Shown here: piece after piece, positions 33,848-43,125 of the stretch
Layout: each line of letters opens with the position of its first letter
How positions within the stretch are numbered: position 1 is the stretch's first letter
Source: Chitinophaga pinensis
GTDB lineage: Bacteria > Bacteroidota > Bacteroidia > Flavobacteriales > Flavobacteriaceae
Assembly (NCBI GenBank): GCA_945873505.1
Contig: CAMCDQ010000004.1
Location: 23,980-87,979, forward strand
DNA length: 64,000 nucleotides
Direction: 5' to 3'
Notes under the pieces: generated by a model
Told to the model about the DNA's origin: nothing
The model's database searches: none
Seen by the model: only the letters and a program-made list of their open reading frames with translations
Translations under genes and position numbers: made by a program

Positions 33848-34801
33848 TTAAAACTTCATTATGGTTTCCTTGTCATTAACTTCCAAAGAAATTGTTTTCC
33901 CAAAAATCAACGTATTATTATCGTGAATATGTCCCGCTGGAAAATTAAAAACGATAGGAAACTGATATTTTTTGGTAATATCCAAAATGATTTCGTGTGC
34001 ATTTTTGCCCCACGGAATTTCATTATCGTGCATTTTTAAAAAACTTCCCACAACCAAACCTTGCAAACCTTCAAAGCAACCGCAGCGCTTCAAACTCAGC
34101 ATCATTCTGTCAATGTGGTATAAATATTCGTCTAAATCTTCAATAAAAAGAATTTTTCCACGGCAATTTACCTGCGATTCGGAACCCATCATACTGTACA
34201 AAATCGACAAATTACCGCCCACTAATTCGCCTTGAGCAACACCCAATTTGTTCTCATTTTCAAACGCCAGAGTATAAGAAAGCGATTCTCCAAACAATGC
34301 TTTTCGCAACGTTTCCTCAACTTCTGCCGAAGCTTTCTCAACATTCACAGGCATAATTCCGTGAATTGACGCAATCCCCAACGTATTCAAATGACTGTGC
34401 AAAACCGTTACATCGCTAAAACCAACAATCCATTTTGGACTTGTTTTAAACCTTGAAAAATCAACCAATTCCACCATTCTCGCCGTTCCATAACCACCCC
34501 GAACGCACCAAATCGCTTTGATATTTGGGTTGTCCATCATCGCCTGAAAATCGGTTGCGCGTTGCTCGTCCGTTCCCGCCAATTGGTTGTCGTCCAAGCC
34601 AATTGTTGCGCCCACAACCACTTCCAATCCCCAGCTTTTTGCCAATGTCAATGCGGGTTTCAAGTTATCGGTAATGTTTTTTCGAGCCGTTGCCACAATC
34701 GCAATCGTATCTCCTTTTTGTAAATTCTGCGGTGTTATCATAGTCGTTTGCGCTTGAAATTTGGTCGCCAAAAAGAGTAGCAAAATTAAAATCCTAACCA
34801 T
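33848..34801 (-). CDS. S66 peptidase, muramoyltetrapeptide LD-carboxypeptidase
   Basis: 317 residues. Cleaves the terminal D-Ala of peptidoglycan tetrapeptides. The N-terminal hydrophobic stretch (residues 3-17, ending FQAQ) looks like a signal peptide, so it may act outside the cytoplasm, unlike E. coli LdcA. Conserved: WCVRGGYGTARM, the nucleophile region VGFSDVTVLH with Ser, and GSFLKMHDNEIPWG with the C-terminal catalytic part including PAGHIHDNN. It starts 24 nt upstream of yraN and may be co-transcribed. Confidence 0.9.
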   Translation of the reverse strand: MVRILILLLFLATKFQAQTTMITPQNLQKGDTIAIVATARKNITDNLKPALTLAKSWGLEVVVGATIGLDDNQLAGTDEQRATDFQAMMDNPNIKAIWCVRGGYGTARMVELVDFSRFKTSPKWIVGFSDVTVLHSHLNTLGIASIHGIMPVNVEKASAEVEETLRKALFGESLSYTLAFENENKLGVAQGELVGGNLSILYSMMGSESQVNCRGKILFIEDLDEYLYHIDRMMLSLKRCGCFEGLQGLVVGSFLKMHDNEIPWGKNAHEIILDITKKYQFPIVFNFPAGHIHDNNTLIFGKTISLEVNDKETIMKF

Positions 34802-34885
34802 TTTTTGGTATTTTTAATGTTTCAAAATCAATAACAAATTAACGAATAATCAGTAACTCTTGCAAGACTTTCAGGAATCTTGTTT

Positions 34886-34910
34886 TTTGGGCGTGCCCTC
34901 GTTTACGGCT
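34886..34910 (+). repeat. Terminal fragment of the 1654-1794 repeat
   Basis: TTTGGGCGTGCCCTCGTTTA matches the end of the 1654-1794 element (read on its minus strand) over 20 nt. The GCAGCGGAAAGCCC blocks are missing. Around it (34802-35005) lie only AT-rich words and an AAACCTCACAAGGTTT motif; no ORF. Confidence 0.6.
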
Positions 34911-35007
34911 ATCTTTGCAAAAAATGAAGCAATCAGTAAACTCGTAAGGTTTGTTTGTTGCAATCCTCGAGATTTTCACCGTCAAACCTCACAAGGTTTT
35001 ACAAAAA

Positions 35008-35030
35008 AAATCCGCATTTATAGCGGATTT
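35008..35030 (-). terminator. Terminator after frr
   Basis: AAATCCGC (35008-35015) and GCGGATTT (35023-35030) form an 8-bp stem with a 7-nt loop. On the minus strand it is followed by a run of eight T, 19 nt after the frr stop. Confidence 0.75.
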
Positions 35031-35048
35031 GATAGGAATATAATGAAG

Positions 35049-35612
35049 TTAAACTTTCATGATTTCAGCTTCTTTAACGACTAAAAGTTCGTCGATTTTG
35101 CGGATGAAATTATTGGTCAAATTCTGAACTTGTTCTTCGGCACTTTTGCAAATGTCTTCTGAAGTTCCTTCTTTTTCTAATTTTTTAATATCGGAATTGG
35201 CATCTTTTCGCACGTTTCGAACTCCAATTTTAGCATCTTCAGCTTCTACTTTGGCCTGTTTTGCTAAATCACGACGGCGTTCCTCGGTTAAAGGTGGCAC
35301 ACTAATAATGATTACATCGCCATTGTTCATTGGGTTAAATCCAATATTTGCAACCATAATTGCTTTCTCAATTACCTGTAACATATTTTTTTCAAAAGGT
35401 TGCAAGGTGATTGTTCTTGCATCTGGAACGCTAATTTTTGAAACTTGTGAAAGTGGCGTTGCGGCACCATAATAATCTACAAAAACACTACCCAACATTG
35501 CTGGTGAGGCTTTTCCTGCACGAATATTTAGAAATTCTTTTTCTAAATGCGCAATAGAACCTTGCATCGATTCTTCTGTACTATCTAATATAAATTCAAT
35601 TTCTTCAGTCAT
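35049..35612 (-). CDS. frr: Ribosome recycling factor
   Basis: 187 residues, the standard length. Separates ribosomal subunits with EF-G after termination. Conserved blocks: LNIRAGKASPAMLGSVFVDYYG, ISVPDARTITLQPFEKNM, NIGFNPMNNGDVIIISVPPLTEERRRDLAK and RNVRKDAN. It follows pyrH on the same strand, 31 nt apart, the usual pair in many bacteria, and ends before a terminator. Confidence 0.97.
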   Translation of the reverse strand: MTEEIEFILDSTEESMQGSIAHLEKEFLNIRAGKASPAMLGSVFVDYYGAATPLSQVSKISVPDARTITLQPFEKNMLQVIEKAIMVANIGFNPMNNGDVIIISVPPLTEERRRDLAKQAKVEAEDAKIGVRNVRKDANSDIKKLEKEGTSEDICKSAEEQVQNLTNNFIRKIDELLVVKEAEIMKV

Positions 35613-35643
35613 TTTTATTGATTTTTTGCTTTTTGAGCAAGCC

Positions 35644-36351
35644 TTATATTTTAACTATTGTACCGATATTTTCACCTTCGCAAATTTTCAATAAGTTTCC
35701 TTCTTTGTTCATATCAAAAACTACAATTGGCAATTTATTTTCTTGGCTTAATGTGAAAGCGGTTGAATCCATTACGTTTAATCCTTTTTTGATAACATCA
35801 TCAAATGAAATAGTATCGAATTTTGTAGCATTTGCATCTTTTTCAGGATCTGCAGAATAAATTCCATCAACGCGTGTTCCTTTCAAAATTACATCGGCTT
35901 GGATTTCTACACCTCTTAAAACGGCAGCGGTATCTGTTGTAAAATAAGGGTTTCCTGTTCCAGCACCAAAAATTACAATTCGCCCTTTTTCAAGGTGACG
36001 AACGGCTCTTCTTTTTATATACGGTTCTGCAATTGCCTCGATTTTTAAAGCGGTTTGCAAACGTGTTAGCATTCCTTTTTCTTCCAATGCGCCTTGCAAC
36101 GCCATTCCATTGATAACGGTAGCAAGCATTCCCATGTAATCGCCTTGAACGCGATCCATTCCGTTGCTAGCTCCTGAAACACCTCTAAATATATTTCCAC
36201 CGCCAATTACAATTGCAATTTCGACTCCTTTTGAGTGAATTTTTTTGATTTCTTCGGCATATTCTGCCAATCTCGCTGGGTCAATTCCATAGTGTCTTTC
36301 GCCCATTAGCGCTTCGCCACTTAATTTCAGAAGAATTCTTTTGTATTTCAT
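35644..36351 (-). CDS. pyrH: UMP kinase
   Basis: 235 residues. Phosphorylates UMP to UDP in pyrimidine synthesis. Conserved: [56 protein letters not shown] and [18 protein letters not shown] box lies at 36374-36381, 22 nt before the ATG. Followed by frr. Confidence 0.97.
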   Translation of the reverse strand: MKYKRILLKLSGEALMGERHYGIDPARLAEYAEEIKKIHSKGVEIAIVIGGGNIFRGVSGASNGMDRVQGDYMGMLATVINGMALQGALEEKGMLTRLQTALKIEAIAEPYIKRRAVRHLEKGRIVIFGAGTGNPYFTTDTAAVLRGVEIQADVILKGTRVDGIYSADPEKDANATKFDTISFDDVIKKGLNVMDSTAFTLSQENKLPIVVFDMNKEGNLLKICEGENIGTIVKI

Positions 36352-36497
36352 AATTTGGTTGAGTTGTATCTTGCAAATATAGGCATATTCTTTTTTTATT
36401 AAATAGTGTTCGCATTTTTTTTGAACTTTCTAGTTTATCAAATAGTTACATTTTATCTGAATGTGATAATTATCATAATTAAAATTGGGTTATTTTG

Positions 36498-36505
36498 TAA
36501 ATTTG
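36498..36505 (+). promoter_or_regulatory. TAnnTTTG box of the thioredoxin-like gene
   Basis: TAAATTTG, 13 nt before ATG 36519. No well-spaced upstream element. Confidence 0.4.
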
Positions 36506-36518
36506 TAAAAACATTTTA

Positions 36519-37112
36519 ATGAAAGAGATAATTAAAACCGCATTAATCAATAGCTGTTCGTATAATGAATACAGGAAAATTATTTCTGATTTATTAATTG
36601 AAGGGAAATCTTCGGGAGCTATTCAATCGGAAGATTTGACTCATTATAGCAGTTTGAACGAAACCAGAATGAATCGTTTAGATAAAACCATCAAGATTTC
36701 TGATGATATACTATTAAAATTACAATCGTTGAAAAACGAATCCATTTGGCTTGTAATTTCAGAAGGGTGGTGTGGCGATGCTGCGCAATTGCTTCCAATT
36801 TTCAATAAAATGGTCGAAGTTTCTGCTAAAATTGAAATGAAAATTGTTTTCCGTGATGAAAATAAGGAATTGATGAATTTGTATTTAACCAATGGTGCAA
36901 AAGCAATTCCAAAATTGATTATTTTAGACAAAAATACCCTGAATGTTGAAGCAAATTGGGGTCCACGACCAAAAGGCGCAATCGAATTAATTCAAAATTA
37001 TAAGGAAAAATTTGGAGTTATTGACAATACTATAAAAGCGGAATTGCAAATATGGTATTTGCGCGATAAAGGACTTTCTACTCAAAAGGAAATTATGGAA
37101 TTAATGCCTTAA
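36519..37112 (+). CDS. Thioredoxin-fold protein with a single active-site cysteine
   Basis: 197 residues. The centre has a thioredoxin-like fold, with the active-site region ISEGWCGDAAQLLPIF (about 81-96) and the cis-Pro region GAKAIPKLIIL (about 127-137). The usual second Cys is Ala, so it cannot make the standard CxxC disulfide. Proteins of this type are common in Bacteroidota with that same WCGD pattern. It overlaps the convergent truB by 12 bp at the 3' end. Function unknown. Confidence 0.8.
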   Translation: MKEIIKTALINSCSYNEYRKIISDLLIEGKSSGAIQSEDLTHYSSLNETRMNRLDKTIKISDDILLKLQSLKNESIWLVISEGWCGDAAQLLPIFNKMVEVSAKIEMKIVFRDENKELMNLYLTNGAKAIPKLIILDKNTLNVEANWGPRPKGAIELIQNYKEKFGVIDNTIKAELQIWYLRDKGLSTQKEIMELMP

Positions 37113-37799
37113 TAAATTAGCTTCAAATTGGATTACGTCAATCGCATTTTCAACATGATAATCACCAATTTTTGTTCTTCTCAGTGCCGTTAAGTGAGCG
37201 CCAGAATTCATTGCTTTTCCAAAATCATACGCTAAAGAACGAATATATGTTCCTTTGCTGCAAACTACTCGGAAATCGATTTCTGGCAAAGCAATTCTTG
37301 TGATTTCAAATTCGTGAATTGTAGTTCTTCGGGCTGCAATTTCTACTGTTTCTCCTGCTCGAGCGTGTTCATAAAGGCGAACACCATCTTTTTTGATGGC
37401 AGAATAAATGGGTGGTTTTTGGTCTATTTCACCCAAAAATTGTTTTACAGTTTCATGAATTAAGACTTCATCAACATGAGAAATCGGAAAATTTTCATCA
37501 ATTTCTGTTTCTAAATCGTAGGAAGGAGTGGTGGCCCCAATATGAAAGGTGCCCGTATATTCTTTCGCTTGACCTTGTAATTCCGAAATTCTTTTGGTGA
37601 ATTTTCCAGTGCAAACCAATAACAATCCAGTTGCCAAAGGATCTAAAGTCCCTGCGTGACCAATTTTAAATTTTTTAGGAAGCCCAACTTTATTAATCAG
37701 GGCATGTTTTAATTTGTTTACCGCCTGAAACGAACTCCAATTCAATGGTTTGTCAATCAATAAAATCTGTCCGTTTTGGAAATCTTCAATTGTAGTCAA
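37101..37799 (-). CDS. truB: tRNA pseudouridine(55) synthase
   Basis: 232 residues. Forms pseudouridine 55 in the T-loop of tRNAs. The catalytic Asp53 lies in KIGHAGTLDPLATGLL; other marks are DKPLNWSSFQAVNKL and RLYEHARAGE. Last gene of the minus-strand group ftsX-DUF3098-uppP-truB; it starts 7 nt after the uppP stop. Confidence 0.96.
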   Translation of the reverse strand: MTTIEDFQNGQILLIDKPLNWSSFQAVNKLKHALINKVGLPKKFKIGHAGTLDPLATGLLLVCTGKFTKRISELQGQAKEYTGTFHIGATTPSYDLETEIDENFPISHVDEVLIHETVKQFLGEIDQKPPIYSAIKKDGVRLYEHARAGETVEIAARRTTIHEFEITRIALPEIDFRVVCSKGTYIRSLAYDFGKAMNSGAHLTALRRTKIGDYHVENAIDVIQFEANLLRH

Positions 37800-37806
37800 A
37801 TTATGA

Positions 37807-38616
37807 TTATTTGAAATATGAAAAGTAAATTACAAGAAAAATGCCCATAATTATTCTATAATAACCCCAGGGTTTGAAGCCGTATTTTTTTATAATTCCG
37901 ATGAAGAATTTTATTGCTAAAACCGCCACTATAAACGCAACGACATTCCCAATCAAAAACAATTTTATATTGTCTTTCGATTGCAAAAGTAATTCATATC
38001 CTTTCAAATGAGTAGATTCATAGGTTTTCAGAAACACCGAATACAACGTCACCGCCATCATCGTTGGAACCGCTAAAAAGAATGAAAATTCTGCTGCCGC
38101 TTGACGCGTTAATCCTTGTTGCATTCCTCCAATTATGGAAGCTGCTGAACGACTTGTTCCCGGCATCATTGCCAAACATTGCCAAAAACCAATGGTCACG
38201 GCTTTTTTAATTGTAATATCTTCCTCCGCCGCAACGGTTGGATTTTGGAATTTACTGTCAATAAACAACAAAACAATTCCGCCAACAATCAAGACAATTG
38301 CTATCGGAATTGGATCGCCTAAAACCGCTTCTATTTTATCATCAAATAACTTTCCTAAAACCAAAGCTGGAATTACGGCACAAGCCAATTTGATGTAAAA
38401 ATTGAATTTTGAAAAGTCAAAAAACTTCTTCCAATACAACGCTACAACGGCCAAAATAGCACCAAACTGAATAGAAACTTGAAATAATTTTACAAAATCA
38501 TCATTTTGAATTCCAAAATAGGAACTCGCAAAAATCATGTGGCCAGTAGATGAAATCGGAAGATATTCGGTAACGCCTTCAATTATAGCAAGGATAATTG
38601 CTTGAAAAATATCCAT
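37807..38616 (-). CDS. uppP: Undecaprenyl-diphosphate phosphatase
   Basis: 269 residues, integral membrane protein with about eight helices. Recycles the undecaprenyl carrier of cell-wall synthesis. Family motifs are EGVTEYLPISSTGHM (about 13-27) and PGTSRSAASIIGGMQQGL (about 152-169), which contain the catalytic Glu/His/Arg/Ser residues. It starts 2 nt after the DUF3098 stop. Confidence 0.96.
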   Translation of the reverse strand: MDIFQAIILAIIEGVTEYLPISSTGHMIFASSYFGIQNDDFVKLFQVSIQFGAILAVVALYWKKFFDFSKFNFYIKLACAVIPALVLGKLFDDKIEAVLGDPIPIAIVLIVGGIVLLFIDSKFQNPTVAAEEDITIKKAVTIGFWQCLAMMPGTSRSAASIIGGMQQGLTRQAAAEFSFFLAVPTMMAVTLYSVFLKTYESTHLKGYELLLQSKDNIKLFLIGNVVAFIVAVLAIKFFIGIIKKYGFKPWGYYRIIMGIFLVIYFSYFK

Positions 38617-38618
38617 TA

Positions 38619-38858
38619 TTATTTTTTCGGGGATTTAAAAATCGAATAAATGGTAATTCCAAAACCGATTAAAACCACTGTTGGCGCCAATCGAATTCTT
38701 CTGAAATTGAAAATGGCCTCGTTAAAAACCTTTGGATTATCACTTCCACCGCCCGACATCAAAATAAATCCAATGGCAATTACGGCAATTCCAACCAATA
38801 GAATTTTGTAGTTTATTTTATCAAAAAGAAATTCTGGTTTTTGTTCGTTATTTTTCAT
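38619..38858 (-). CDS. DUF3098 membrane protein
   Basis: 79 residues with two membrane helices (about 15-33 and 57-73) separated by a short polar loop SGGGSDNPKVFNEAIFNFRRI. This is the DUF3098 family, a Bacteroidota-specific small protein found between ftsX and uppP. Its conserved place in a cell-envelope group suggests a role there, but the function is not known. Confidence 0.88.
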   Translation of the reverse strand: MKNNEQKPEFLFDKINYKILLVGIAVIAIGFILMSGGGSDNPKVFNEAIFNFRRIRLAPTVVLIGFGITIYSIFKSPKK

Positions 38859-38931
38859 TTTTATTATATTTTTTTAAAAAGTTGAGTTGCGACAATTCGA
38901 ATAAACAAATAACCAAATCAACGAATAACCT

Positions 38932-39807
38932 TTAGTATAAATCGTCTGTTCTCAAATTCAAAAAGCGTTGCGTTGCAAAATAAGTGCTAATCCAAGTGAT
39001 TAAAATCCCAACAGCAACAACGCCTAACAATACCAAAGCAATCAATAGTTGATCGTCTAAAATTCCTAAATTCGGAAAACTCGTGTTCAAATAAATCAAA
39101 GTGCCAATAAGCGCCAAAACCGCTAAAGCCGAACCAATCATTCCCAATTTGATACTTTTCCAAATAAATGGTTTTCTAATAAACGACTTCGTTGCGCCAA
39201 CCATTTGCATCGTTTTAATAATAAATCGATTGGAATGAATAGACAATCGCATCGAACTATTTATCAATAAAACCGCTATTAAAGTCAGAAATCCACTAAT
39301 TATCAAAATCCAAAAACTCACTTTTTTAATATTGTCATTCACCAAATTCACCAATTGTTTGTCATAAACAATATCAGAAACCATCCGATTTTCACGCAAT
39401 TTATTTTCAATTCTTCGGATGTTTTTCGCATCAATAAAATCCGCTTTCAAATGAATATCAAACGAATTTTGCAACGGATTAGCACCTAAAAAAGTCATAA
39501 AATCCTCGCCAATAATTTCTGTGTGCACTTTTGCTGCATCCTCTTTAGAAACAAAAACACTCGATTTTACGAATTTCGCAGTTTTCAATTCCACTTCAAA
39601 AGCCTTCAAAACCGAATCGTTGGCTTCGCTTTTAAAGAATACTGTCATCGCAATTTGCTCTTTGAAATCATCAGATAATTTCTTGGAATTCAAGACAAAT
39701 AAGCCTAAAATTCCAACCAAAAACAATACTAAAAACACGCTCAGGATTACAGAAAAATAAGAAGAAATCAACCTGCGTTTTTGAAATTTATCGTACGAAG
39801 TACTCAT
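38932..39807 (-). CDS. ftsX: Cell division protein FtsX
   Basis: 291 residues. Four-helix permease-like subunit of the FtsEX complex, which controls peptidoglycan hydrolases at the septum. First helix about residues 18-40, a periplasmic domain (about 45-160), then three helices (about 168-190, 215-237, 258-280) with the typical LLINSSMRLSIHSNRFIIKTMQMVGAT block before the second set. ftsE is not in the window. It is divergent from leuS. Confidence 0.94.
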   Translation of the reverse strand: MSTSYDKFQKRRLISSYFSVILSVFLVLFLVGILGLFVLNSKKLSDDFKEQIAMTVFFKSEANDSVLKAFEVELKTAKFVKSSVFVSKEDAAKVHTEIIGEDFMTFLGANPLQNSFDIHLKADFIDAKNIRRIENKLRENRMVSDIVYDKQLVNLVNDNIKKVSFWILIISGFLTLIAVLLINSSMRLSIHSNRFIIKTMQMVGATKSFIRKPFIWKSIKLGMIGSALAVLALIGTLIYLNTSFPNLGILDDQLLIALVLLGVVAVGILITWISTYFATQRFLNLRTDDLY

Positions 39808-39896
39808 ATATTATAAAATTAAAGTGTAAAAATAACAAAGAATTCCTTTAAATAAACTTAATAACGCCCAAAGTTTCAATTTTCGTACAATAAATG

Positions 39897-39904
39897 TAAA
39901 TTTG
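39897..39904 (+). promoter_or_regulatory. TAnnTTTG box of leuS
   Basis: TAAATTTG, followed by a GCATTTGCAAAAGC-rich leader; 57 nt before the leuS ATG. Confidence 0.4.
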
Positions 39905-39961
39905 CAATTAGATTTGCATTTGCAAAAGCAAAATCGCATAAATTAGAAGAACACATTTTAA

Positions 39962-42900
39962 ATGAAATACAACCAAATTGAAGTAGAATCAAAATGGCAA
40001 AAATACTGGTTTGAACACCAAACATTTGCTGCAAAAAACAATTCTGAAACCCGAGGCGAAGCCGAACTGAACGTAGCTAAACCAAAATACTATGTTTTGG
40101 ATATGTTTCCGTATCCATCAGGGGCTGGATTGCACGTTGGTCATCCGTTGGGATACATCGCTTCCGATATTTATGCGCGCTTTAAACGCCACAAAGGATT
40201 CAATGTTTTGCACCCGCAAGGGTATGATAGTTTTGGATTGCCCGCTGAACAATATGCCATACAAACGGGGCAACATCCCGATAAAACCACCAAAGAAAAC
40301 ATAGCAAGATACCGCGAACAACTCGACAAAATCGGATTTTCATTCGATTGGTCTCGGGAAGTACGCACCTCAAATGCTGATTATTATAAACATACACAAT
40401 GGATTTTTATTCAATTGTTCAACTCCTGGTACAATAAAAATACTGACAAGGCGGAAGACATTGAAACCTTGCTTTCTATTTTCGAAAAAGAGGGAAATGC
40501 AACTGTAAATGCCGTTTGCGACGATGAAATTCAAGAATTTTCTGCTTCGCAATGGACTTCTTTTTCATCAGACGAACAACAAAAAATTCTTTTACAATAC
40601 CGATTAACTTATCTCGCCGAAACTGAAGTCAATTGGTGTCCCGGTTTAGGAACCGTTTTGGCCAACGACGAAATTATAAATGGCGTTTCAGAACGAGGCG
40701 GACATATGGTTATTCGTAAAAAAATGACACAATGGAGCATGCGAATTTCTGCTTATGCAGAACGTTTGTTGCAAGGACTAAATGATATTGATTGGAGCGA
40801 AAGCATCAAAGAAAGCCAACGAAATTGGATTGGAAAATCAGTGGGAGCGATGGTTTCTTTTAAAGTCGAAAGTCGAAAGTCGAAAGTCGAAAGTAAGCAA
40901 CAATATATCGATGTATTTACGACCCGTCCCGACACTCTTTTCGGAGTTACATTCATGACCTTGGCACCCGAACACGAATTGGTTGCTCAAATCACAACTC
41001 CAGAACAAAAAGCAGCTGTTGAAGCCTATATCGAAAAAACAGCAAAGCGATCTGAACGTGAAAGAATGGCGGATGTAAAAACCATTTCGGGGGTTTTCAC
41101 TGGGGCTTATGCAGAACATCCTTTTACAAAAGAACCAATTCCAGTTTGGATTGGCGATTATGTTCTCGCAGGTTACGGCACAGGTGCGGTAATGGCGGTT
41201 CCGTGCGGCGACGAAAGAGATTATGCATTTGCAAATTTCTTCAAAGGTCAAAATGGAATGCCAGAAATTAAAAATATATTCAGCCCCCTAACCCCCAAAG
41301 GGGGAATTTCGGAAGCTGAAAACTTAATAGAAAAAGAAGCCTATACTTCAAAAGAGGGATTTGTTTTAAATAATTCTGATTTCCTAAACGGATTGAATTA
41401 CAAAGAAGCGACTCAAAAAATTATTGAAGAATTAGAAAAAATAAACCAAGGAAAAGGCAAAATCAATTACCGATTTCGAGATGCTGTTTTTTCGCGTCAG
41501 CGCTATTGGGGAGAACCTTTCCCTGTATATTATGTAAATGGTTTGCCACAAATGATTGACAAAAAATATTTGCCAATCGCCTTGCCAGAAGTAGAAAATT
41601 ATCTCCCTACCGAAGACGGGCAGCCACCTTTAGGAAATGCAAAAGCGTGGCATTGGGATACCAATAAAAACGAAATCGTTTCGGTTGAAGACGCAGCTAA
41701 TCCCCCTTCGGGGGTTTGGGGGCTTGAACTCAACACCATGCCAGGATGGGCGGGAAGTTCTTGGTATTGGATGCGGTATATGGATGCGCACAATGAAGAG
41801 GAATTTGCATCAGCGGAAGCTTTAAACTATTGGCAAAATGTTGATTTATACATTGGCGGAAGCGAACATGCAACGGGACATTTATTGTATTCTCGTTTTT
41901 GGAATAAATTCTTGAAAGACAAAGGGTATGCGCCCACCGAAGAACCCTTCAAAAAACTGATTAATCAGGGAATGATTTTGGGAATGAGTGCTTTTGTTTA
42001 TCGATGGGAATATGGAGTAAATGAAGGAGAAAATAGAAAAGTCATTTTTATTTCTAAAAACATAATTGATAAGTCAATTAAGGCTGACTCAATGTTGATA
42101 AATGATATTGAAAGTTTGAATAATATTATTCGCAATCAAATTAATTTTTCAAGCGTAACAAAATTGTCTCATTTTACTCAAATTCATGTTGATTTATGTT
42201 ATATCAATGATATTACGAATGAATTAGATATTAATGCATTCAAAAACTCAAGAGAAGAATATAAAGACTCAGAATTTATTTTAGATAATGGAGAATTATT
42301 CATTTCTGGCTCCTTCCCTTCGGGGAGGTCGGGTGGGGCTTACATTGTTGGTCGTGAAATCGAAAAAATGTCAAAATCCAAATACAATGTGGTAACGCCA
42401 GATAACATTTGTGCTGAATATGGTGCCGATACGTTGCGTTTGTATGAAATGTTTTTAGGTCCTTTGGAACAATCAAAACCATGGAATACGGCAGGGATTT
42501 CGGGTGTTTTTGGGTTCTTAAAAAAATTATGGCGTTTGTATAATGATGACGCTACTGGTTGGGTTGTAACCAATAACGAACCTTCGAAAGACAGTTTGAA
42601 AAGCTTGCACAAAACCATTAAAAAAGTAAACGAAGACATTGAGAACTTCTCTTTTAACACATCAGTTTCTCAGTTTATGATTTGTGTAAATGAATTGACT
42701 GCGCAAAATTGTCATGAACGTGCCATTTTGGAACCATTGGCAGTTTTAATTTCGCCTTATGCGCCACATATTGCAGAAGAATTGTGGATGCAATTAGGTC
42801 ATTTTGAATCTATTTCAACATTTGATTTTCCAGTGGTGGACGAGAAGTATTTGGTTGAAAGCAGCAAGGAATATCCAGTTTCTTTCAATGGTAAAATGCG

Positions 42901-43048
42901 TTTTACAATAGAATTATCATTGGATTTATCGGTTGCAGAAATTCAAGAAATCATCATGAAAGACGAACGAACTATCAAACAATTGGAAGGAAGAACGCCA
43001 AACAAAGTAATTATTGTTCCGGGGAAAGTAATCAACTTGGTGGGATAA
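39962..43048 (+). CDS. leuS: Leucyl-tRNA synthetase, enlarged by repeat-derived inserts
   Basis: 1028 residues, against about 860 in E. coli LeuRS. Charges tRNA-Leu. Class I signatures are PYPSGAGLHVGHPLGY (HIGH region, about 43-58) and EKMSKSKYN (801-809). A Bacteroidota-type insertion precedes the KMSKS loop. In addition four repeat-coded segments lie in loops: KVESRKSKVESK (about 301-312, heptamer repeat), SPLTPKGG (441-448), NPPSGVWG (580-587) and SFPSGRSGGA (784-793). The last is only nine residues before the Lys of KMSKS (802). All keep frame, and the flanking conserved blocks (VFTTRPDTLFGVTFMTLAPEHE, LNTMPGWAGSSWYW) are intact, so the enzyme is probably active. Confidence 0.96.
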   Translation: MKYNQIEVESKWQKYWFEHQTFAAKNNSETRGEAELNVAKPKYYVLDMFPYPSGAGLHVGHPLGYIASDIYARFKRHKGFNVLHPQGYDSFGLPAEQYAIQTGQHPDKTTKENIARYREQLDKIGFSFDWSREVRTSNADYYKHTQWIFIQLFNSWYNKNTDKAEDIETLLSIFEKEGNATVNAVCDDEIQEFSASQWTSFSSDEQQKILLQYRLTYLAETEVNWCPGLGTVLANDEIINGVSERGGHMVIRKKMTQWSMRISAYAERLLQGLNDIDWSESIKESQRNWIGKSVGAMVSFKVESRKSKVESKQQYIDVFTTRPDTLFGVTFMTLAPEHELVAQITTPEQKAAVEAYIEKTAKRSERERMADVKTISGVFTGAYAEHPFTKEPIPVWIGDYVLAGYGTGAVMAVPCGDERDYAFANFFKGQNGMPEIKNIFSPLTPKGGISEAENLIEKEAYTSKEGFVLNNSDFLNGLNYKEATQKIIEELEKINQGKGKINYRFRDAVFSRQRYWGEPFPVYYVNGLPQMIDKKYLPIALPEVENYLPTEDGQPPLGNAKAWHWDTNKNEIVSVEDAANPPSGVWGLELNTMPGWAGSSWYWMRYMDAHNEEEFASAEALNYWQNVDLYIGGSEHATGHLLYSRFWNKFLKDKGYAPTEEPFKKLINQGMILGMSAFVYRWEYGVNEGENRKVIFISKNIIDKSIKADSMLINDIESLNNIIRNQINFSSVTKLSHFTQIHVDLCYINDITNELDINAFKNSREEYKDSEFILDNGELFISGSFPSGRSGGAYIVGREIEKMSKSKYNVVTPDNICAEYGADTLRLYEMFLGPLEQSKPWNTAGISGVFGFLKKLWRLYNDDATGWVVTNNEPSKDSLKSLHKTIKKVNEDIENFSFNTSVSQFMICVNELTAQNCHERAILEPLAVLISPYAPHIAEELWMQLGHFESISTFDFPVVDEKYLVESSKEYPVSFNGKMRFTIELSLDLSVAEIQEIIMKDERTIKQLEGRTPNKVIIVPGKVINLVG
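40865..40894 (+). repeat. GTCGAAA heptamer tandem repeat inside leuS
   Basis: Four perfect GTCGAAA units plus GT. It codes for the charged VESRKSKVES stretch. The complement, GACTTTC, occurs in intergenic repeats at 18235-18260, so a repeat normally found between genes appears inside a coding sequence. Confidence 0.85.
41282..41307 (+). repeat. 26-nt palindromic unit, copy 3 (leuS)
   Basis: Starts AGCCCCC, has ACCCCC-AAA-GGGGG and ends AAT; 25 of 26 identical to copies 1 and 2. Read in frame as SPLTPKGGI, the same eight-residue peptide SPLTPKGG as in ruvC. Confidence 0.85.
41699..41724 (-). repeat. 26-nt palindromic unit, copy 4 (leuS, inverted)
   Basis: Same unit on the opposite strand, 24 of 26 positions identical to copy 1. 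leuS reads it as NPPSGVWGL, comparable with IPPSGVRGL in bioA. Confidence 0.8.
42308..42340 (+). repeat. Related GC-rich hairpin repeat inside leuS
   Basis: CTCCTTCCCTTCGGGGAGG with a following TCGGGTGGGGCTT, a different GC-rich repeat common between flavobacterial genes. It codes for GSFPSGRSGGA, next to the KMSKS loop. Confidence 0.65.
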
Positions 43049-43125
43049 TGACAAAATTGCATCCAAAAAATTTGGCTTGTAATTTGATGTAGTTTTTGTA
43101 ACTTTATCTTTTAAAAATAAAATAT

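Noticed and set aside
40092..42660. Several readings opposite to or out of frame with leuS
   Set aside because: They lack conserved blocks and are shadows of the leuS frame.
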